DNA from: G965200765 sp965203865
GTDB lineage: Bacteria; Pseudomonadota; Gammaproteobacteria; Arenicellales; JAJDZL01
DNA: 64,000 nucleotides
Direction: 5' to 3'
Assembly (NCBI GenBank): GCA_965203865.1
Contig: OZ241916.1
Span: forward strand, 1,612,001 to 1,676,000
The position numbers were made by a program, and so were the translations under genes. Of the stretch, positions 1 to 10,200 are shown one piece after another. The notes below the pieces were generated by a model, which did not search any database, had not been told where the DNA came from, and saw only the letters and a list, made by a program, of their open reading frames with translations. Numbering within the stretch: position 1 is the first letter of the stretch; the number at the start of each line of letters is the position of its first letter.

Positions 1-1
1 C

Positions 2-1120
2 GGCATTCACTACAACATTTCAGTACCCGAAGAATTTTGGAATCATTGTTCCTGGCAGCAAGATGCAAATCCGCAAAACACTATATCCAACGGCTACATG
101 GCGGGCACTCGAAATTTTCACCGATATTGCTGGCTATTGTTCTACCTGTTCGGAGCTTCACCCGCCGGTTGCCGTTCATTCTTTGATTCAAATGAAATTC
201 CTGGCTTGTCATCTTTGGATAACCACACTGTCTTCGGACAGTATGCAACTTCACTGCGCATGAGCAACATTGGATACAGAAATCCAGTTCAATCCGAAAT
301 TCGGATCGACCATAATTCTGTTGACGGCTATATTGATTCGCTCTGCCGTACAGTCAATACATCCTACCCAATGTACGAAAACTTTGGAGTCAAGCAAGGT
401 GAAAAGTATGTGCAGCTTAACTCCAACTTGCTGCAAATTGAAAACGAATACTATTCAGTCATACGACCAAAGCGTCGAATAAAACCACTGGAGAAACCAA
501 CCCAAGCACTTAAAGAACGGGGCGTGGAGTATTTGGAACTCCGTTGTGTCGACCTGGATCCTTTTGAACCCATAGGAATATCCGAGCAGGAAGCGCAATT
601 CATGGAGGTGTTCGTAGTTTACTGTCTTCTCTATCCGAGCCCGCCTTTAACCGAAAACCAACTTCAAGTTGTTACATCAAACAAAGATACAACTGTGTTA
701 GAAGGACGAAAGCCCGACCAGACTCTGATACGGGATGATTCAAAAACAAAACTCACCGACTGGGCAATTGAATTGCTTGATCAACTGGAAGCAGTTGCAG
801 AAGTATTTGAATCTGCCGGAGGTGCGGAAGGATACATTGAGACAGTGCGCAATGAAAGGGAAAAAATTTACAATCCTCAGCTAACGCCATCGGCAAAAGT
901 ATTAAACGAGATCATCGAAAACAAAGAGTCGTTTTTCAACTTCGCAATGCGCAAGGCAAACGAATCAAGAAGTTATTTTGAACAGTATCCTCTTTCAGAT
1001 GAGTCCCGGGAGAAATTCCGGACTGTTGCACAAAAATCAATTGACGAGCAAGCGAAAATCGAAGAGGAAGACAAATGCAGTTTTGACGAATTTCTTGATC
1101 AATATTTTTCTCGACATTAG
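2..1120 (+). CDS. gshA: Glutamate-cysteine ligase GshA (5' end beyond window)
   Basis: Catalyses the ATP-dependent first step of glutathione synthesis, gamma-glutamylcysteine formation, in the cytoplasm. The frame is open from base 2, so the start codon lies outside the window; about 372 residues are visible against roughly 518 in E. coli. Recognisable conserved blocks are GIHYN at the visible N-terminus, YLFGASPA, LQIENEYYSVIRPKR, EYLELRCVDLDPFEPIGI and LEGRKPD, in the same order as in E. coli GshA. An internal ATG at base 98 opens a long frame but lies inside the conserved protein and is not the start. The last ~70 codons are duplicated as a fossil at 6670-6884. Identification is secure. 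Confidence 0.95.
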   Translation, partial: GIHYNISVPEEFWNHCSWQQDANPQNTISNGYMAGTRNFHRYCWLLFYLFGASPAGCRSFFDSNEIPGLSSLDNHTVFGQYATSLRMSNIGYRNPVQSEIRIDHNSVDGYIDSLCRTVNTSYPMYENFGVKQGEKYVQLNSNLLQIENEYYSVIRPKRRIKPLEKPTQALKERGVEYLELRCVDLDPFEPIGISEQEAQFMEVFVVYCLLYPSPPLTENQLQVVTSNKDTTVLEGRKPDQTLIRDDSKTKLTDWAIELLDQLEAVAEVFESAGGAEGYIETVRNEREKIYNPQLTPSAKVLNEIIENKESFFNFAMRKANESRSYFEQYPLSDESREKFRTVAQKSIDEQAKIEEEDKCSFDEFLDQYFSRH

Positions 1121-1508
1121 AAAATCAATTTTAAACTCTGCTGCAATCCGAAAGCTATAGCGAGGCATTGCCCACGCATTCCGGAATTGGTTATGCGGAC
1201 AGCTATATTGATTTCAAGATATTAATCAAACTGTCTCCTTGATATTTTTCATCTCTTACGAACTCCTGCTCCTAATACAGTGGAAAATCCCTGAGCATAC
1301 CGAAAATGTCAATTTCTTGGCATTCAACTCGGGGGTGCCAAACCCTCAAACTGGGAATTAGCACTTTTGGGGACTTTAAAGTTAATAGCAACACTGGAAC
1401 CATTAATGTTCGCAAACTCAGCCATAATCTTGACATTCAGGGTAGAGGACTAGCTTCAGGAAGATACCGACTTTCACAAGCAGTACTATGCGAACAACCT
1501 GAGCGCCG
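1121..1508. other. Intergenic, no gene seen
   Basis: This convergent gap lies between gshA and the surface-protein gene. I see no coding frame with family resemblance. Its first bases after the gshA stop (tagaaaatcaatt) are shared with unit 2 of the duplication, and its right part matches 7080-7170. The middle is not shared by the two units. Confidence 0.6.
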
Positions 1509-1544
1509 AAAAAAAGCCCCGCATCATTTGCAAACGACACGGGG
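1509..1544 (-). terminator. Rho-independent terminator of autotransporter 1
   Basis: Read on the minus strand, the RNA folds as a stem beginning CCCCG and ending CGGGG, with continuous internal pairing (12 pairs including G-U) and a UGCA loop, followed by GC and seven U. It lies about 50 bases past the stop codon of the surface-protein gene. The hairpin is conserved in unit 2 at 7171-7205. Confidence 0.8.
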
Positions 1545-1596
1545 GTTCTCAAGGATTTCAGCAAGCCTTCCCGTGCTTACTGTATTTGTCGTTCAC

Positions 1597-4500
1597 TCAG
1601 AATCTGATACTTGCCCGGGCAACTGCACCGTGATAAAACTTGCCGTCTGCTTCATAGCCGACATAGTTCAGATTCATGTTCAGGCCGCCCTGCTTCTTCA
1701 GCGCGACTCCCGCCCTGAATGCATTGATATTCTGCGGCAATCCGCGTACTGGCAGAGAATTTGTAAAGTTCAGCACCCCCAGCTGGTCCCGCTGGTTCAT
1801 CGCCAGTTTCCCCGGACCGCTAGTTCTTGTGCGATACATGCTCAATCCAAGTTGCGGACGCACCTTGATCTCGTCCGACCAGTTCAGCCAGTCCGAAGCC
1901 TTCAGCTGAACCCCGGCACGCCAGCCCTGATAGGTCTGCCTGTAGCCCGGAACATCGGCAACCAGTACTGCATTGCTGGCCGAATGGCCGCCCTGACTCA
2001 GCGAACCGCCGTAAACCCCTAGCGAAGGTGTCACCGTAGCCTGCTCGCCTGCATTCAACTGCATACCAGCTCCCAGCTCCAAATGCGTATGAACCAGGTC
2101 GAAGGAGCCGCTCATCTGACCACCCGCTTCAAACACGTTCTTGAACGAGGTAGAGGCGCGGTAGTCGCCGTACGACAGCCGAACTCCCGCAAACAGCGAA
2201 TCCTTCTGCCAGCCACCCCGGCCCTCGTAGCGCCCGCCCTCGAAACTTGTCCGGCGATTCAGCGACAAACCCGTCGTATCCGCTGACCCGGTAGCACTCG
2301 GCATCGCCGATACTCCAAAGTAGCCGTACTCGCCTATGCGGGCATCCATTCCAACCGCCAAGCCCTGCATGGCGGAAACTTCACTATCCGAATACATCTT
2401 CGCCCACGTCTGCACGCCGCCGCTTCGATACTGGCCGGCACCCTTTACTCCGGCGAATGTCGCTCCTGCATTACCCGACTCGTAGTCCACCAGTTGGAAT
2501 TCGGAATCATCGCGCAACACCAGCCACAGCACTGCCAGCGCCCCGGCTGCATAGAATGCGCTTTGATTCGAGTCCGAAGAAACCGCACCGCCGCCCGCAG
2601 TAACCCGAGGATCGGTGTTCAGTATCCGATAGTTTGAATCGCCAAATATAATCGCCATATCGTTCCTATCCCGAAGCGTAGCTCCCGAACTGAGCCAGTT
2701 GGCCTTGACTGTCGCCACATCAGCTTCTCGGGTTGACGCTAGCGATGCCAGTATCTGAATGCTCGGACTGGTGCCCTCGAACTTGATCGTGTTCGCCGTA
2801 ATGCGACCGCCCGTGTACGTTCCGGCCGCCGAAGCACCATCCGCCACAATCACAATCTGGCCGCCAGATTTCACCGTAACAACGTCATCGCTATCGGTAC
2901 CCAGATTCACATGCCCGCTGATAAACAGCCTGCCATTGCGAATCTCCAGCGTGCTGGACGAGAAGGAAACATCTCCTACTGTCGCAATACCCGAACCGAC
3001 TTTCACCATTGAAGCCACATTGGTCACCGAACCGAGTATCTGCCCGCTTCGCAACGTTATCGTGTCGCCGTCGTCGCCGCCCATGTCAACCGTGCCGTAA
3101 ATTACACCTCCGTCCAGCACCAGCTCATCGTCGCCGCCAGCCATATCAAGTGCAGCTGCTTTGTCAACCACTCCACTCACCACCAACTGCTGAATACCGT
3201 CGCTGAACGTCGTCGTTGTCGGCACCCGCTCGTCGCTGGCCACACTAATCACCGCCTTCTCTGTGATTGAACTCAGAACCTCGTAGTTGGTAGCAGCCAG
3301 CGTAGCAATCTCAGTGCCGCTTGCCATCACCTTGGTACCGGTACCCAGCCAGTTGCTCTTGGCATAGGTCTCATCCACCCCCTGCGTACCGCTCGCCGTA
3401 GTCAGAATTGAAACCAGCATGTCGCCGGAACTCTTGCCTTGAAAGTTGATGCTGGCAGCCGTGATTTTCCCCAGCCTGGTGTTGTCGGTATTCGACCCCG
3501 TCGCTTCAATCACCAGCTTGGCAGCACTCGCCACCGTAACCGTTCCACTGCCCAGATTTACATGCCCCCTGACAATCAACCGGCCTCCTGAGACCGTTAG
3601 CGTGCTGGTGGAAGCATCTGTGAATGTTGCCGCATGCACCGACGCATCCCCTTCGCCCCGCTTGACCATGGTTTCCAGGTTTTCAATCGGCAGTTTTATG
3701 CTGCCACTCAGCAACTCCAGCGTATCGTCGCCCGCACCGAAGTCAACCGTTTCCGAGGCAACCACCCCGTCAACCGTGCCACCGCTGTTGACCAATCGAT
3801 CATCGCCTTCGCCGAAGTCCATTGCACCTTTGATCGTGCCCTTGTTCGTCAAAGTGTCCGCTGCTTTCCAGAACAATATGCCTCTACCATTGGTCTCGCC
3901 GCTCTTGCCGACGAAACCTCCAGCTCCGACCCGTACCGTGCTGGTTGTACCTTCAGCCCCCATCAGTGCGATTCCCCAGCTATTGGCATCGTCAACTTTA
4001 ATAGAACTCTGGACATCAATATAGACATTTCTCGATGCACCAGCACTCAATTCTCTTTCATAAAGCGGATGATTCGTGTCCGTTATGTCACTCGCATCCG
4101 AGCTCGTCGCGAGCACCAGGATGCCGTGGCTTTTCTCACCGGTTGTAACAACCTCCCGGTTGATTATGAAACGAGTTTCTCCTTGCGTGCCGCTACCGCT
4201 GAAAGTTCCTCCGCTGTCAAGTCGAATGAAAGTACGAATGTCCTCTGCCGCTGCTCCCGACACATCAACAGATGCGACTAGCCCGGGGGCATTATCTGAG
4301 CCTGTAAGGACTTTTGCGGTGGGGCTTATCGTATAGACTAGGCCTGCGCCTTCCTGAGAACTCCTATGGCGTATATATGACCCAGCACTGCCCTTGAAGG
4401 ATTGCGACTGCCGCCACGCATTCCATCGATTAACACCGCCTGTTAATTCTCTTATTGCTTTAATCGCATCGGCAATCGCCCTGCGGTTTGCATACCATTC

Positions 4501-6321
4501 CGGCTTCCTGAATTGCAATGTCACCATTGGCCATTTGCTCGCAGCATCCGGATCGGTGGGAGCAACAAACGGAGTCTTCCCGTCAGCAACCAATCCATCG
4601 TACTCATCTCGATTCCCAGTCACGGCAATATCGCCAGGTTCTGGAATTTGAGCAACAGTAACAGTCGTACCGTCAGCATACGTTATCGGTGTCGTTCCTG
4701 TCGATATGCCGTGGCGAAAAAAGCGCTCCAGATGCTCCAGTTGCAACCCTGCCGAACTGGTGGTATATGCACTTCCTCCCCAAAGCCGGGCTGATGTCGT
4801 GTCATCATTCGCGTAGAGATACCATACAGCATCACTGAACTCTATTTCAAATGAACTTGACGCGGTTTGCATTTGCAATGCATCGGCTTGTGCAGCTAGC
4901 ACTGCTTCTATGCCGTGACTTCGCTCACCCCCCGTGAGAATCTTCAGGGGTGTGCCGACTCTGATACTGCCGAGTCCTCTTGGATAGAGGACTTGAATAC
5001 CCGGACTATCGGCTCCGGTAGTTTGAATTTCATCATCATTGGCGGGGGCAGGTTCAGCAGCTCCAGCTGCATTGTGAGTTCCCGTATTCCGAATTTTAAG
5101 TTGCGATGTGTCGCGTAGCCGTACGGTCGCAACACTGCTGTTGGCAGTGTCCATATCAATCCGAATTCCCCGCGGGTAAACTCCGTCCCTCAGTGGAGCC
5201 CAAGCTTCCACCGTGCTACCACCGGATATGTCAACGGTTACCGGTCCCATATCTTCAGCAGCCGTGTGTCTGACCCACATGCCTAAAACTCCGAAACTGC
5301 CATTTGAGATTCCTTCTTTGCCCCCAGTTAAGGTTGCTCCGTTCATCACGCGCACCGCTACCGAAGTAACTGGCACGTCAGGATGAATGTGTACAGCTCC
5401 TTGGCCCCTGCGGTCAAGTCCCCTGCCGGTAGATTTCACGTCGACACCGTCAACTTCAAGCACAAAATCCGTGAGTCCGTTCGGATTGTCCAGCACCTCG
5501 AGCACGGCAACGGTGGCAAGGAAGTTGTCGCTGTCATCCAAGTTGTCTTTGTATTTCCCCTGAATAAATTTGTCCTGATTCTGCTCAACCGGAATCTCCT
5601 GGCTACCTGCAGGCCCGATCATTTCCAAGTCCGGAGCGGAAGCAGTCGATTTATGGTCGCCCGTCGTGTCCTTGGCAACACTTAGCAGTCTCCAGTAGAT
5701 CCCGCCGAGAGTCTCGTCTGAATCACTTACTTTTGGAATGGAAGTCCGGTCGTCTGCAACAAAGCACATTTGGGACGAATCGCTCGTGCACGCCTTTTTC
5801 ACGTACCGCTTCGGCGGCGTATAGTCACCTGGATTCGGCGTTCCAGTTTCGCGCTCAACCGCCCACTGTGCAGAAAAGGGCCGGTAACCTGAAGCTGATC
5901 TCAAATCGTAGCGGATATACCCGTCCGAAGACACCGTCTCCGAATTAATCGTACCAGTATGGTCCGGATAGCCATCACCATCAGCGTCGAAATTCATATA
6001 GGTCTTTTCATCGGCATTGTTCACACATCGAACCTTGAATGATCCAGTACTGTAGGTTTCGTAGCCGATTCGGGTAGGATGATTGTCCAAGCCCGTTCTG
6101 CCCGGAGCCTCGTATCGCACAGGCCCAACCCTGCTGGAGCACTCCCAGTATGAAACAGAAGACCATGCGTCTTCGCTGTATGTAGCAGTATAAATCACGG
6201 AGACAAGTCCGCATACCAGTATTGCAGTTGCAACCAGAAACGATGCAAATGCATTCCAAATACGCGAGACACCGCCGACCATACCATGGAAATTCAGAAT
6301 CTTCTGGTCAGATCTTTGCAT
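1597..6321 (-). CDS. Giant autotransporter-like surface protein, copy 1
   Basis: The 1574-residue protein is probably a type V (autotransporter-like) surface protein. Residues ~20-45 hold a hydrophobic segment after a basic, ~20-residue N-terminal extension, giving a long signal sequence. Residues ~50-1240 form a Gly/Ser/Thr/Asp-rich passenger; its later part contains two related ~190-residue modules, each with GDD, a GRL(I/F) block, GHVNLG and an ITA-I-F-G segment. A short hydrophobic helix (AGALAVLWLVL, ~1260) precedes a ~285-residue C-terminal region with alternating beta-strand pattern ending in Phe (SIRF), typical of an outer-membrane barrel. The start at 6321 has AAAGGAGAGG upstream. 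A near-identical barrel occurs in the paralogue at 7256-12019. The substrate or ligand of the passenger is unknown. Confidence 0.8.
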   Translation of the reverse strand: MQRSDQKILNFHGMVGGVSRIWNAFASFLVATAILVCGLVSVIYTATYSEDAWSSVSYWECSSRVGPVRYEAPGRTGLDNHPTRIGYETYSTGSFKVRCVNNADEKTYMNFDADGDGYPDHTGTINSETVSSDGYIRYDLRSASGYRPFSAQWAVERETGTPNPGDYTPPKRYVKKACTSDSSQMCFVADDRTSIPKVSDSDETLGGIYWRLLSVAKDTTGDHKSTASAPDLEMIGPAGSQEIPVEQNQDKFIQGKYKDNLDDSDNFLATVAVLEVLDNPNGLTDFVLEVDGVDVKSTGRGLDRRGQGAVHIHPDVPVTSVAVRVMNGATLTGGKEGISNGSFGVLGMWVRHTAAEDMGPVTVDISGGSTVEAWAPLRDGVYPRGIRIDMDTANSSVATVRLRDTSQLKIRNTGTHNAAGAAEPAPANDDEIQTTGADSPGIQVLYPRGLGSIRVGTPLKILTGGERSHGIEAVLAAQADALQMQTASSSFEIEFSDAVWYLYANDDTTSARLWGGSAYTTSSAGLQLEHLERFFRHGISTGTTPITYADGTTVTVAQIPEPGDIAVTGNRDEYDGLVADGKTPFVAPTDPDAASKWPMVTLQFRKPEWYANRRAIADAIKAIRELTGGVNRWNAWRQSQSFKGSAGSYIRHRSSQEGAGLVYTISPTAKVLTGSDNAPGLVASVDVSGAAAEDIRTFIRLDSGGTFSGSGTQGETRFIINREVVTTGEKSHGILVLATSSDASDITDTNHPLYERELSAGASRNVYIDVQSSIKVDDANSWGIALMGAEGTTSTVRVGAGGFVGKSGETNGRGILFWKAADTLTNKGTIKGAMDFGEGDDRLVNSGGTVDGVVASETVDFGAGDDTLELLSGSIKLPIENLETMVKRGEGDASVHAATFTDASTSTLTVSGGRLIVRGHVNLGSGTVTVASAAKLVIEATGSNTDNTRLGKITAASINFQGKSSGDMLVSILTTASGTQGVDETYAKSNWLGTGTKVMASGTEIATLAATNYEVLSSITEKAVISVASDERVPTTTTFSDGIQQLVVSGVVDKAAALDMAGGDDELVLDGGVIYGTVDMGGDDGDTITLRSGQILGSVTNVASMVKVGSGIATVGDVSFSSSTLEIRNGRLFISGHVNLGTDSDDVVTVKSGGQIVIVADGASAAGTYTGGRITANTIKFEGTSPSIQILASLASTREADVATVKANWLSSGATLRDRNDMAIIFGDSNYRILNTDPRVTAGGGAVSSDSNQSAFYAAGALAVLWLVLRDDSEFQLVDYESGNAGATFAGVKGAGQYRSGGVQTWAKMYSDSEVSAMQGLAVGMDARIGEYGYFGVSAMPSATGSADTTGLSLNRRTSFEGGRYEGRGGWQKDSLFAGVRLSYGDYRASTSFKNVFEAGGQMSGSFDLVHTHLELGAGMQLNAGEQATVTPSLGVYGGSLSQGGHSASNAVLVADVPGYRQTYQGWRAGVQLKASDWLNWSDEIKVRPQLGLSMYRTRTSGPGKLAMNQRDQLGVLNFTNSLPVRGLPQNINAFRAGVALKKQGGLNMNLNYVGYEADGKFYHGAVARASIRF

Positions 6322-6443
6322 TTTTAAATCCTCTCCTTTCAGCAGTTTGCTACAAGATTACATGATTAAAACAATCTAAAATCATGACAGTACAAGACAT
6401 TTTTATCTGTTAATGTTGTACAGAACCTTGCTTATTAATTACA

Positions 6444-6473
6444 ATGGTAAACTTACCCCCCCCCCTCTGTCAA
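6444..6473 (-). promoter_or_regulatory. Promoter of autotransporter 1 with poly-G spacer
   Basis: On the minus strand a perfect -35 box TTGACA (6468-6473) is followed by GA, ten G, TAAGTT, and then the -10-like TACCAT (6444-6449), a spacer of 18. A second -10-like TGTAAT lies 6 bases further on. The predicted transcription start is ~115 bases before the ATG. A homopolymer inside the spacer is the arrangement of known phase-variable promoters such as neisserial porA. That this one varies is an inference. Confidence 0.6.
6456..6465. repeat. Homopolymer C10 (G10 on gene strand)
   Basis: A run of ten C on the plus strand lies exactly between the -35 and -10 candidates of the surface-protein promoter. 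The homologous tract in unit 2 has twelve C, so the length has already changed between the two copies. Confidence 0.9.
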
Positions 6474-6669
6474 ATAATATTTTGTGATTGCAACTGGACG
6501 TACCCGCACTCCATACAAAAAATATGAGCCTCATACTACAAACTTGTTCTTTCGCTAATCCCGCCGCGACCTTCAGGCAAAGAGTTTGAGAGTGCACCAT
6601 TTTTTGTTTTTGTTATGACTGCAGTCCCAGTTGAGATGTAAAGACAGTCTTGGCTTCGTCGGTTACTGC

Positions 6670-6884
6670 ACGATATCACCGAAAACAACGAATCGTTTTT
6701 CAACTTTGCAGTGCGCAAGGCAAACGAATCAAGAAATTATTTTGAAGAGCAATCTCTTTCAAATGAGTGCCGGGAGAAATTCCGGCTTGTTGCACAAAAA
6801 TCACCTGACAAGCAAGCGAAAATTGAAAAAGAAGACAAACGCAGTTTTGACGAGTTTCTTGATCAATATTTTTCCTGGCAGTAG
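6670..6884 (+). pseudogene. Fossil gshA 3' fragment (duplicated)
   Basis: About 70 codons match the C-terminus of gshA at 906-1120: NESFFNFAVRKANESRNYFE here against KESFFNFAMRKANESRSYFE in the gene, both ending with FDEFLDQYFS and a TAG stop followed by aaaatcaatt. The frame is still open but has no start codon, promoter or ribosome site of its own, so it is a by-product of the tandem duplication. Its left edge (near 6670) marks the junction between the two duplication units. Confidence 0.9.
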
Positions 6885-7170
6885 AAAATCAATTGTAGCC
6901 CCTGTTGCAATTTGAAAGAGCGGATTATCCAACATCACCTCCTGCAGATTATCGGATCGTACATCTGGTTAGGCAGAAGGCGTTGGACAGAAAGGCTACT
7001 GCAAGAACGACAAGCATAATCCGGTTCTGCTGATATTTTTAGAGGAGGTTAAAATTAATAGTACCAGACGGTCGCAAACTCAATCATAATCTTCACACTC
7101 AGGATTGAGGATTCACTTCAATAAAGCACCGACTTTCATAAGCAGCACTGTGCGAACAAGTTGAACGCCG
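6885..7170. other. Intergenic of unit 2, no gene seen
   Basis: This is non-coding sequence between the gshA fossil and the terminator. The segment 6972-7040 (gaaggcgttgga...aaaggctactgcaagaacgac) has no counterpart in unit 1. It shows a weak resemblance to 12571-12705 downstream of the duplication. Confidence 0.5.
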
Positions 7171-7205
7171 AAAAAGGCCCCGCATCATATGCAAACGACA
7201 CGGGG
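7171..7205 (-). terminator. Rho-independent terminator of autotransporter 2
   Basis: This is the same hairpin as in unit 1 (stem CCCCG/CGGGG extended by internal pairing), followed on the minus strand by GCC and five U, about 50 bases past the stop codon. There is one loop-proximal mismatch relative to unit 1. Confidence 0.75.
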
Positions 7206-7255
7206 GTTTCAAGGATTACAGCAAACCTTCCCAGTTTGTTGTCTTTGTCGTTTAT

Positions 7256-10200
7256 TCAGAATTTGACCTGCATCCGGGCCAGTACTCCGTGATAAAACTT
7301 GCCGTCTGCTTCATAGCCGACATAGTTCAGATTCATGTTCAGGCTGCCCTGCTTCTTCAGCGAGACTCCCGCCTTGAATGCATTGATATTCTGCGGCAAC
7401 CTGCGTACTGGCAGAGCATTTTTAAAGTTCAGCACTCCCAGCCGGTCCCGCTGGTTCATCGCCAGTTTCCCGGGACCGCTGGTTCTTGTGCGATACATGC
7501 TCAATCCAACCTGCGGACGCGCCTTGATCTCGTCCGACCAGCTTAGCCAGTCCGAAGCCTTCAGCTGAACCCCGGCACGCCAGCCCTGATAGGTCTGCCT
7601 GTAGCCCGGAACATCGGCAACCAGTACTGCATTGCTGGCCGAACTGCCGCCCTGACTCAGCGAACCGCCGTAAACGCCTAGCGATGGCATCACCGTCGCC
7701 TGCTCGCCTGCATTCAACCACATACCAGCTCCCAGCTCCAAATGCGTATGAACCAGATCGAAGGAGCCGCTCATCTGACCGCTCGCTTCAAATACGTTCT
7801 TGAACGAGGTAGAAGCGCGGTAGTCGCCGTACGACAGCCGAACTCCCGCAAACAGCGAATCCTTCTGCCAGCCGCCCCGGCCCTCGTAGCGCCCGCCCTC
7901 GAAGCTTGTCCGGCGATTCAGCGACAAACCCGTCGTATCCGCTGACCCGGTAGCACTCGGCATCGCCGATACTCCAAAGTAGCCGTATTCGCCTATGCGA
8001 GCATCCATTCCAACCGCCAGGCCCTGCATGGCAAAAACTTCGCTGTCTGAATACATCTTCGCCCAGGTCTGCACACCGCCGCTTCGATACTGACCGGCAC
8101 CCTTCACTCCGGCGAACGTCGCTCCCGCGGAACCCGACTCGTAGTTAACCAGTTCGCAGCAGAAGTCGTCGCGTAGCACCAGCCACAGCACCGCCAGGGC
8201 CCCGGCTGCATAGAATGCATTCGAGTCCGAAGAAGCCGCACCACCACCGCCACCTCCAGTAATCCGGGGGTCGCTATTCAGTATTCGATAGTTTGAATCG
8301 CCAAATGTAATCACTGAACCGTCGGCACCCCGAAGCGAAGCACTCGCATTGCGCCAGTTGGCCTTGGCTGTTGCTACATCAGCTTCTCGGCTTGGTGCAA
8401 TCGATGCCAGTATCTGAATGCCCGGACTGGCACCCTCGAACTTGATCGTGTTCGCCGTAATGCGACCGTAAGGCTCGCCTGCCGAAGCACCGTCCGCCAC
8501 AATCACAATCTGGCCGCCGGCACTCACCGTAACAACGTCATCGCTATCGGTGCCCAGATTCACATGCCCCTCGATAAACAACCTGCCATTGCGAATCATC
8601 AGCGTGCTGGACGAGAAGTCAACACGGCCCACTGTCGCAGTACCGGAGCCGACTTTCACCATTGTATCCACATTGGTCACCGAACCGCGGAGCCACCCGC
8701 TTCGCAACGTTATCGTGTCGCCGTCGCCGCTGCCCATGTCAACATCGCCGGAAATGCTGCCGCCGTCCAAGTCCACCGTGTCATCGTCTGCACCCAAGCT
8801 AATGTCACGGGTAGCTACACCCTGTACCTTCACCTCCTGAACTCCGGCATCATCTTCATAGTTTATGGGTACATCTATGCGCTCGTCCCTTCCCACGGTA
8901 AGCAAGGTTTTTGTGACTATTGGAGAAGTCAGAGGCTCGTAGTTGCTATCGCCAAGATCTGCGGTGATATCCCTACCGCTCACCAGCACCTTGGTGTCCC
9001 CCACCAGCCAGTTGCTCTTCGCATAGGTCAAATCCGCCGCCGCAGTCGTACCCGCCGTAGTCAGAATTGATACCAGCATGTCGTCGGAACTCTTGCCTTC
9101 AAAGTTGATGCTGGCCGCCGTAATCTTCCCCAGCTTGGTATTGTCGGCTTGTGACCCCGTCGCTTCAATCACCAGGTCGGCGCCGTTCTTCACCGTCACC
9201 GTGCCCGAGCCAACATTCACATGGCCTTTCACAATCAGGCGGCCATCCCTCACCTCCATCGTATTTGCTGTCCCGTCGGTAGTGAATGCGACCGCACCAA
9301 CCGTCGCATCTCCTGCACCGCTCTTCACCAGGGTTTCAAGGTTGAGTATGCCTATCTCTACCGTTCCGCTCTTGATTTCCAGCCTGTCTTCGCCAGCCCC
9401 GAAATCAAGCATGTCCGGTGTCGCACCGGCAGTCACGCCGGTAACCGTCCCGCCGCCGCGAAGCACCAGCCGGTCATCGCCGGCATGAAAATCGGTCTTG
9501 CCCTTGATCGTGCCGAAGTTCGTCACCGTGTCTGCCGCTTTCCAGAACAGCATGCCGCCGCCAGCAGAATTCTGTTGGCCCACTGTAGCTCCAGAAGCAA
9601 CTGTAACCATGCTGGTTGTGCCTTCAGCGCCCATCAATGCGATTCCCCAGCTATCGGCATCGTCAACTTTAATAGAACTATGCACATCAATATGGATATT
9701 TCTCGATGCAGTGGCCCTCAACTCCTTTCCGTAAAGCGGATGGCTTGTGTCTGTTGTCTCACTCAGGGTTGAACTCGTCGCAATCACCAGAACACCGTGG
9801 CTGCCCGCACCGGTTGTAACAACCTCCCGGTTGATTACGAAACGGGTTTCTCCTTGCATGCCGCTACCGCGGAAAGTGCCACCGTTGTCGATTCGAATAA
9901 AAGTGTGAATGTCCTCTGAAGACTGTCCTGACACATCAACAACTGCGACTAGCCCGGGTGCCCGGTCTGAGCCTGTAAGGACTTTTGCCCTGGGGCTTAT
10001 CGCATAGACCAATCCTGCGCCTTGCTGATAACCCCTATGGCGTATAAATGACGCAACACTGTCCCCGAAGGATTGCACCTGCCGCCACGCGTTCCACCGA
10101 GCAACACCGTCTGCGGATTCCCTTATTGCTTTAATCGCATCGGCAATCGCAATGCGGTTTGCATACCAATGCGGCCTCGCGGATTGCATTCTAACCATTG

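Larger units (their letters stand above)
906..6669. repeat. Tandem duplication, unit 1 (gshA 3' end + autotransporter 1)
   Basis: First unit of a head-to-tail duplication of about 5.76 kb. It starts inside gshA near base 906 and ends near 6669 with the string cggttactgc. The same order of elements (gshA tail, terminator, surface-protein gene, poly-C tract, upstream block ending cggttactgc) recurs in unit 2. The two copies have diverged by many substitutions and small indels, so the event is not recent. Confidence 0.85.

Noticed and set aside
98..1120. Complete gene starting at ATG 98
   Set aside because: The open frame continues upstream to base 2 with conserved GshA residues (GIHYN), so this is an internal methionine of a truncated gshA.
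3634..4281. Long open frames on the plus strand opposite the surface-protein genes (e.g. 215 codons here, 238 codons at 1306-2022)
   Set aside because: They are antisense to clearly coding, repetitive, GC-richer genes, have no ribosome sites or family resemblance, and recur in unit 2 only as shadows.
6456..6465. Poly-C run dismissed as a sequencing artefact
   Set aside because: Homopolymer miscalls could shift the length by one or two, but the tract occurs in both copies at the same promoter position, so the feature itself is real; only the exact count is uncertain.
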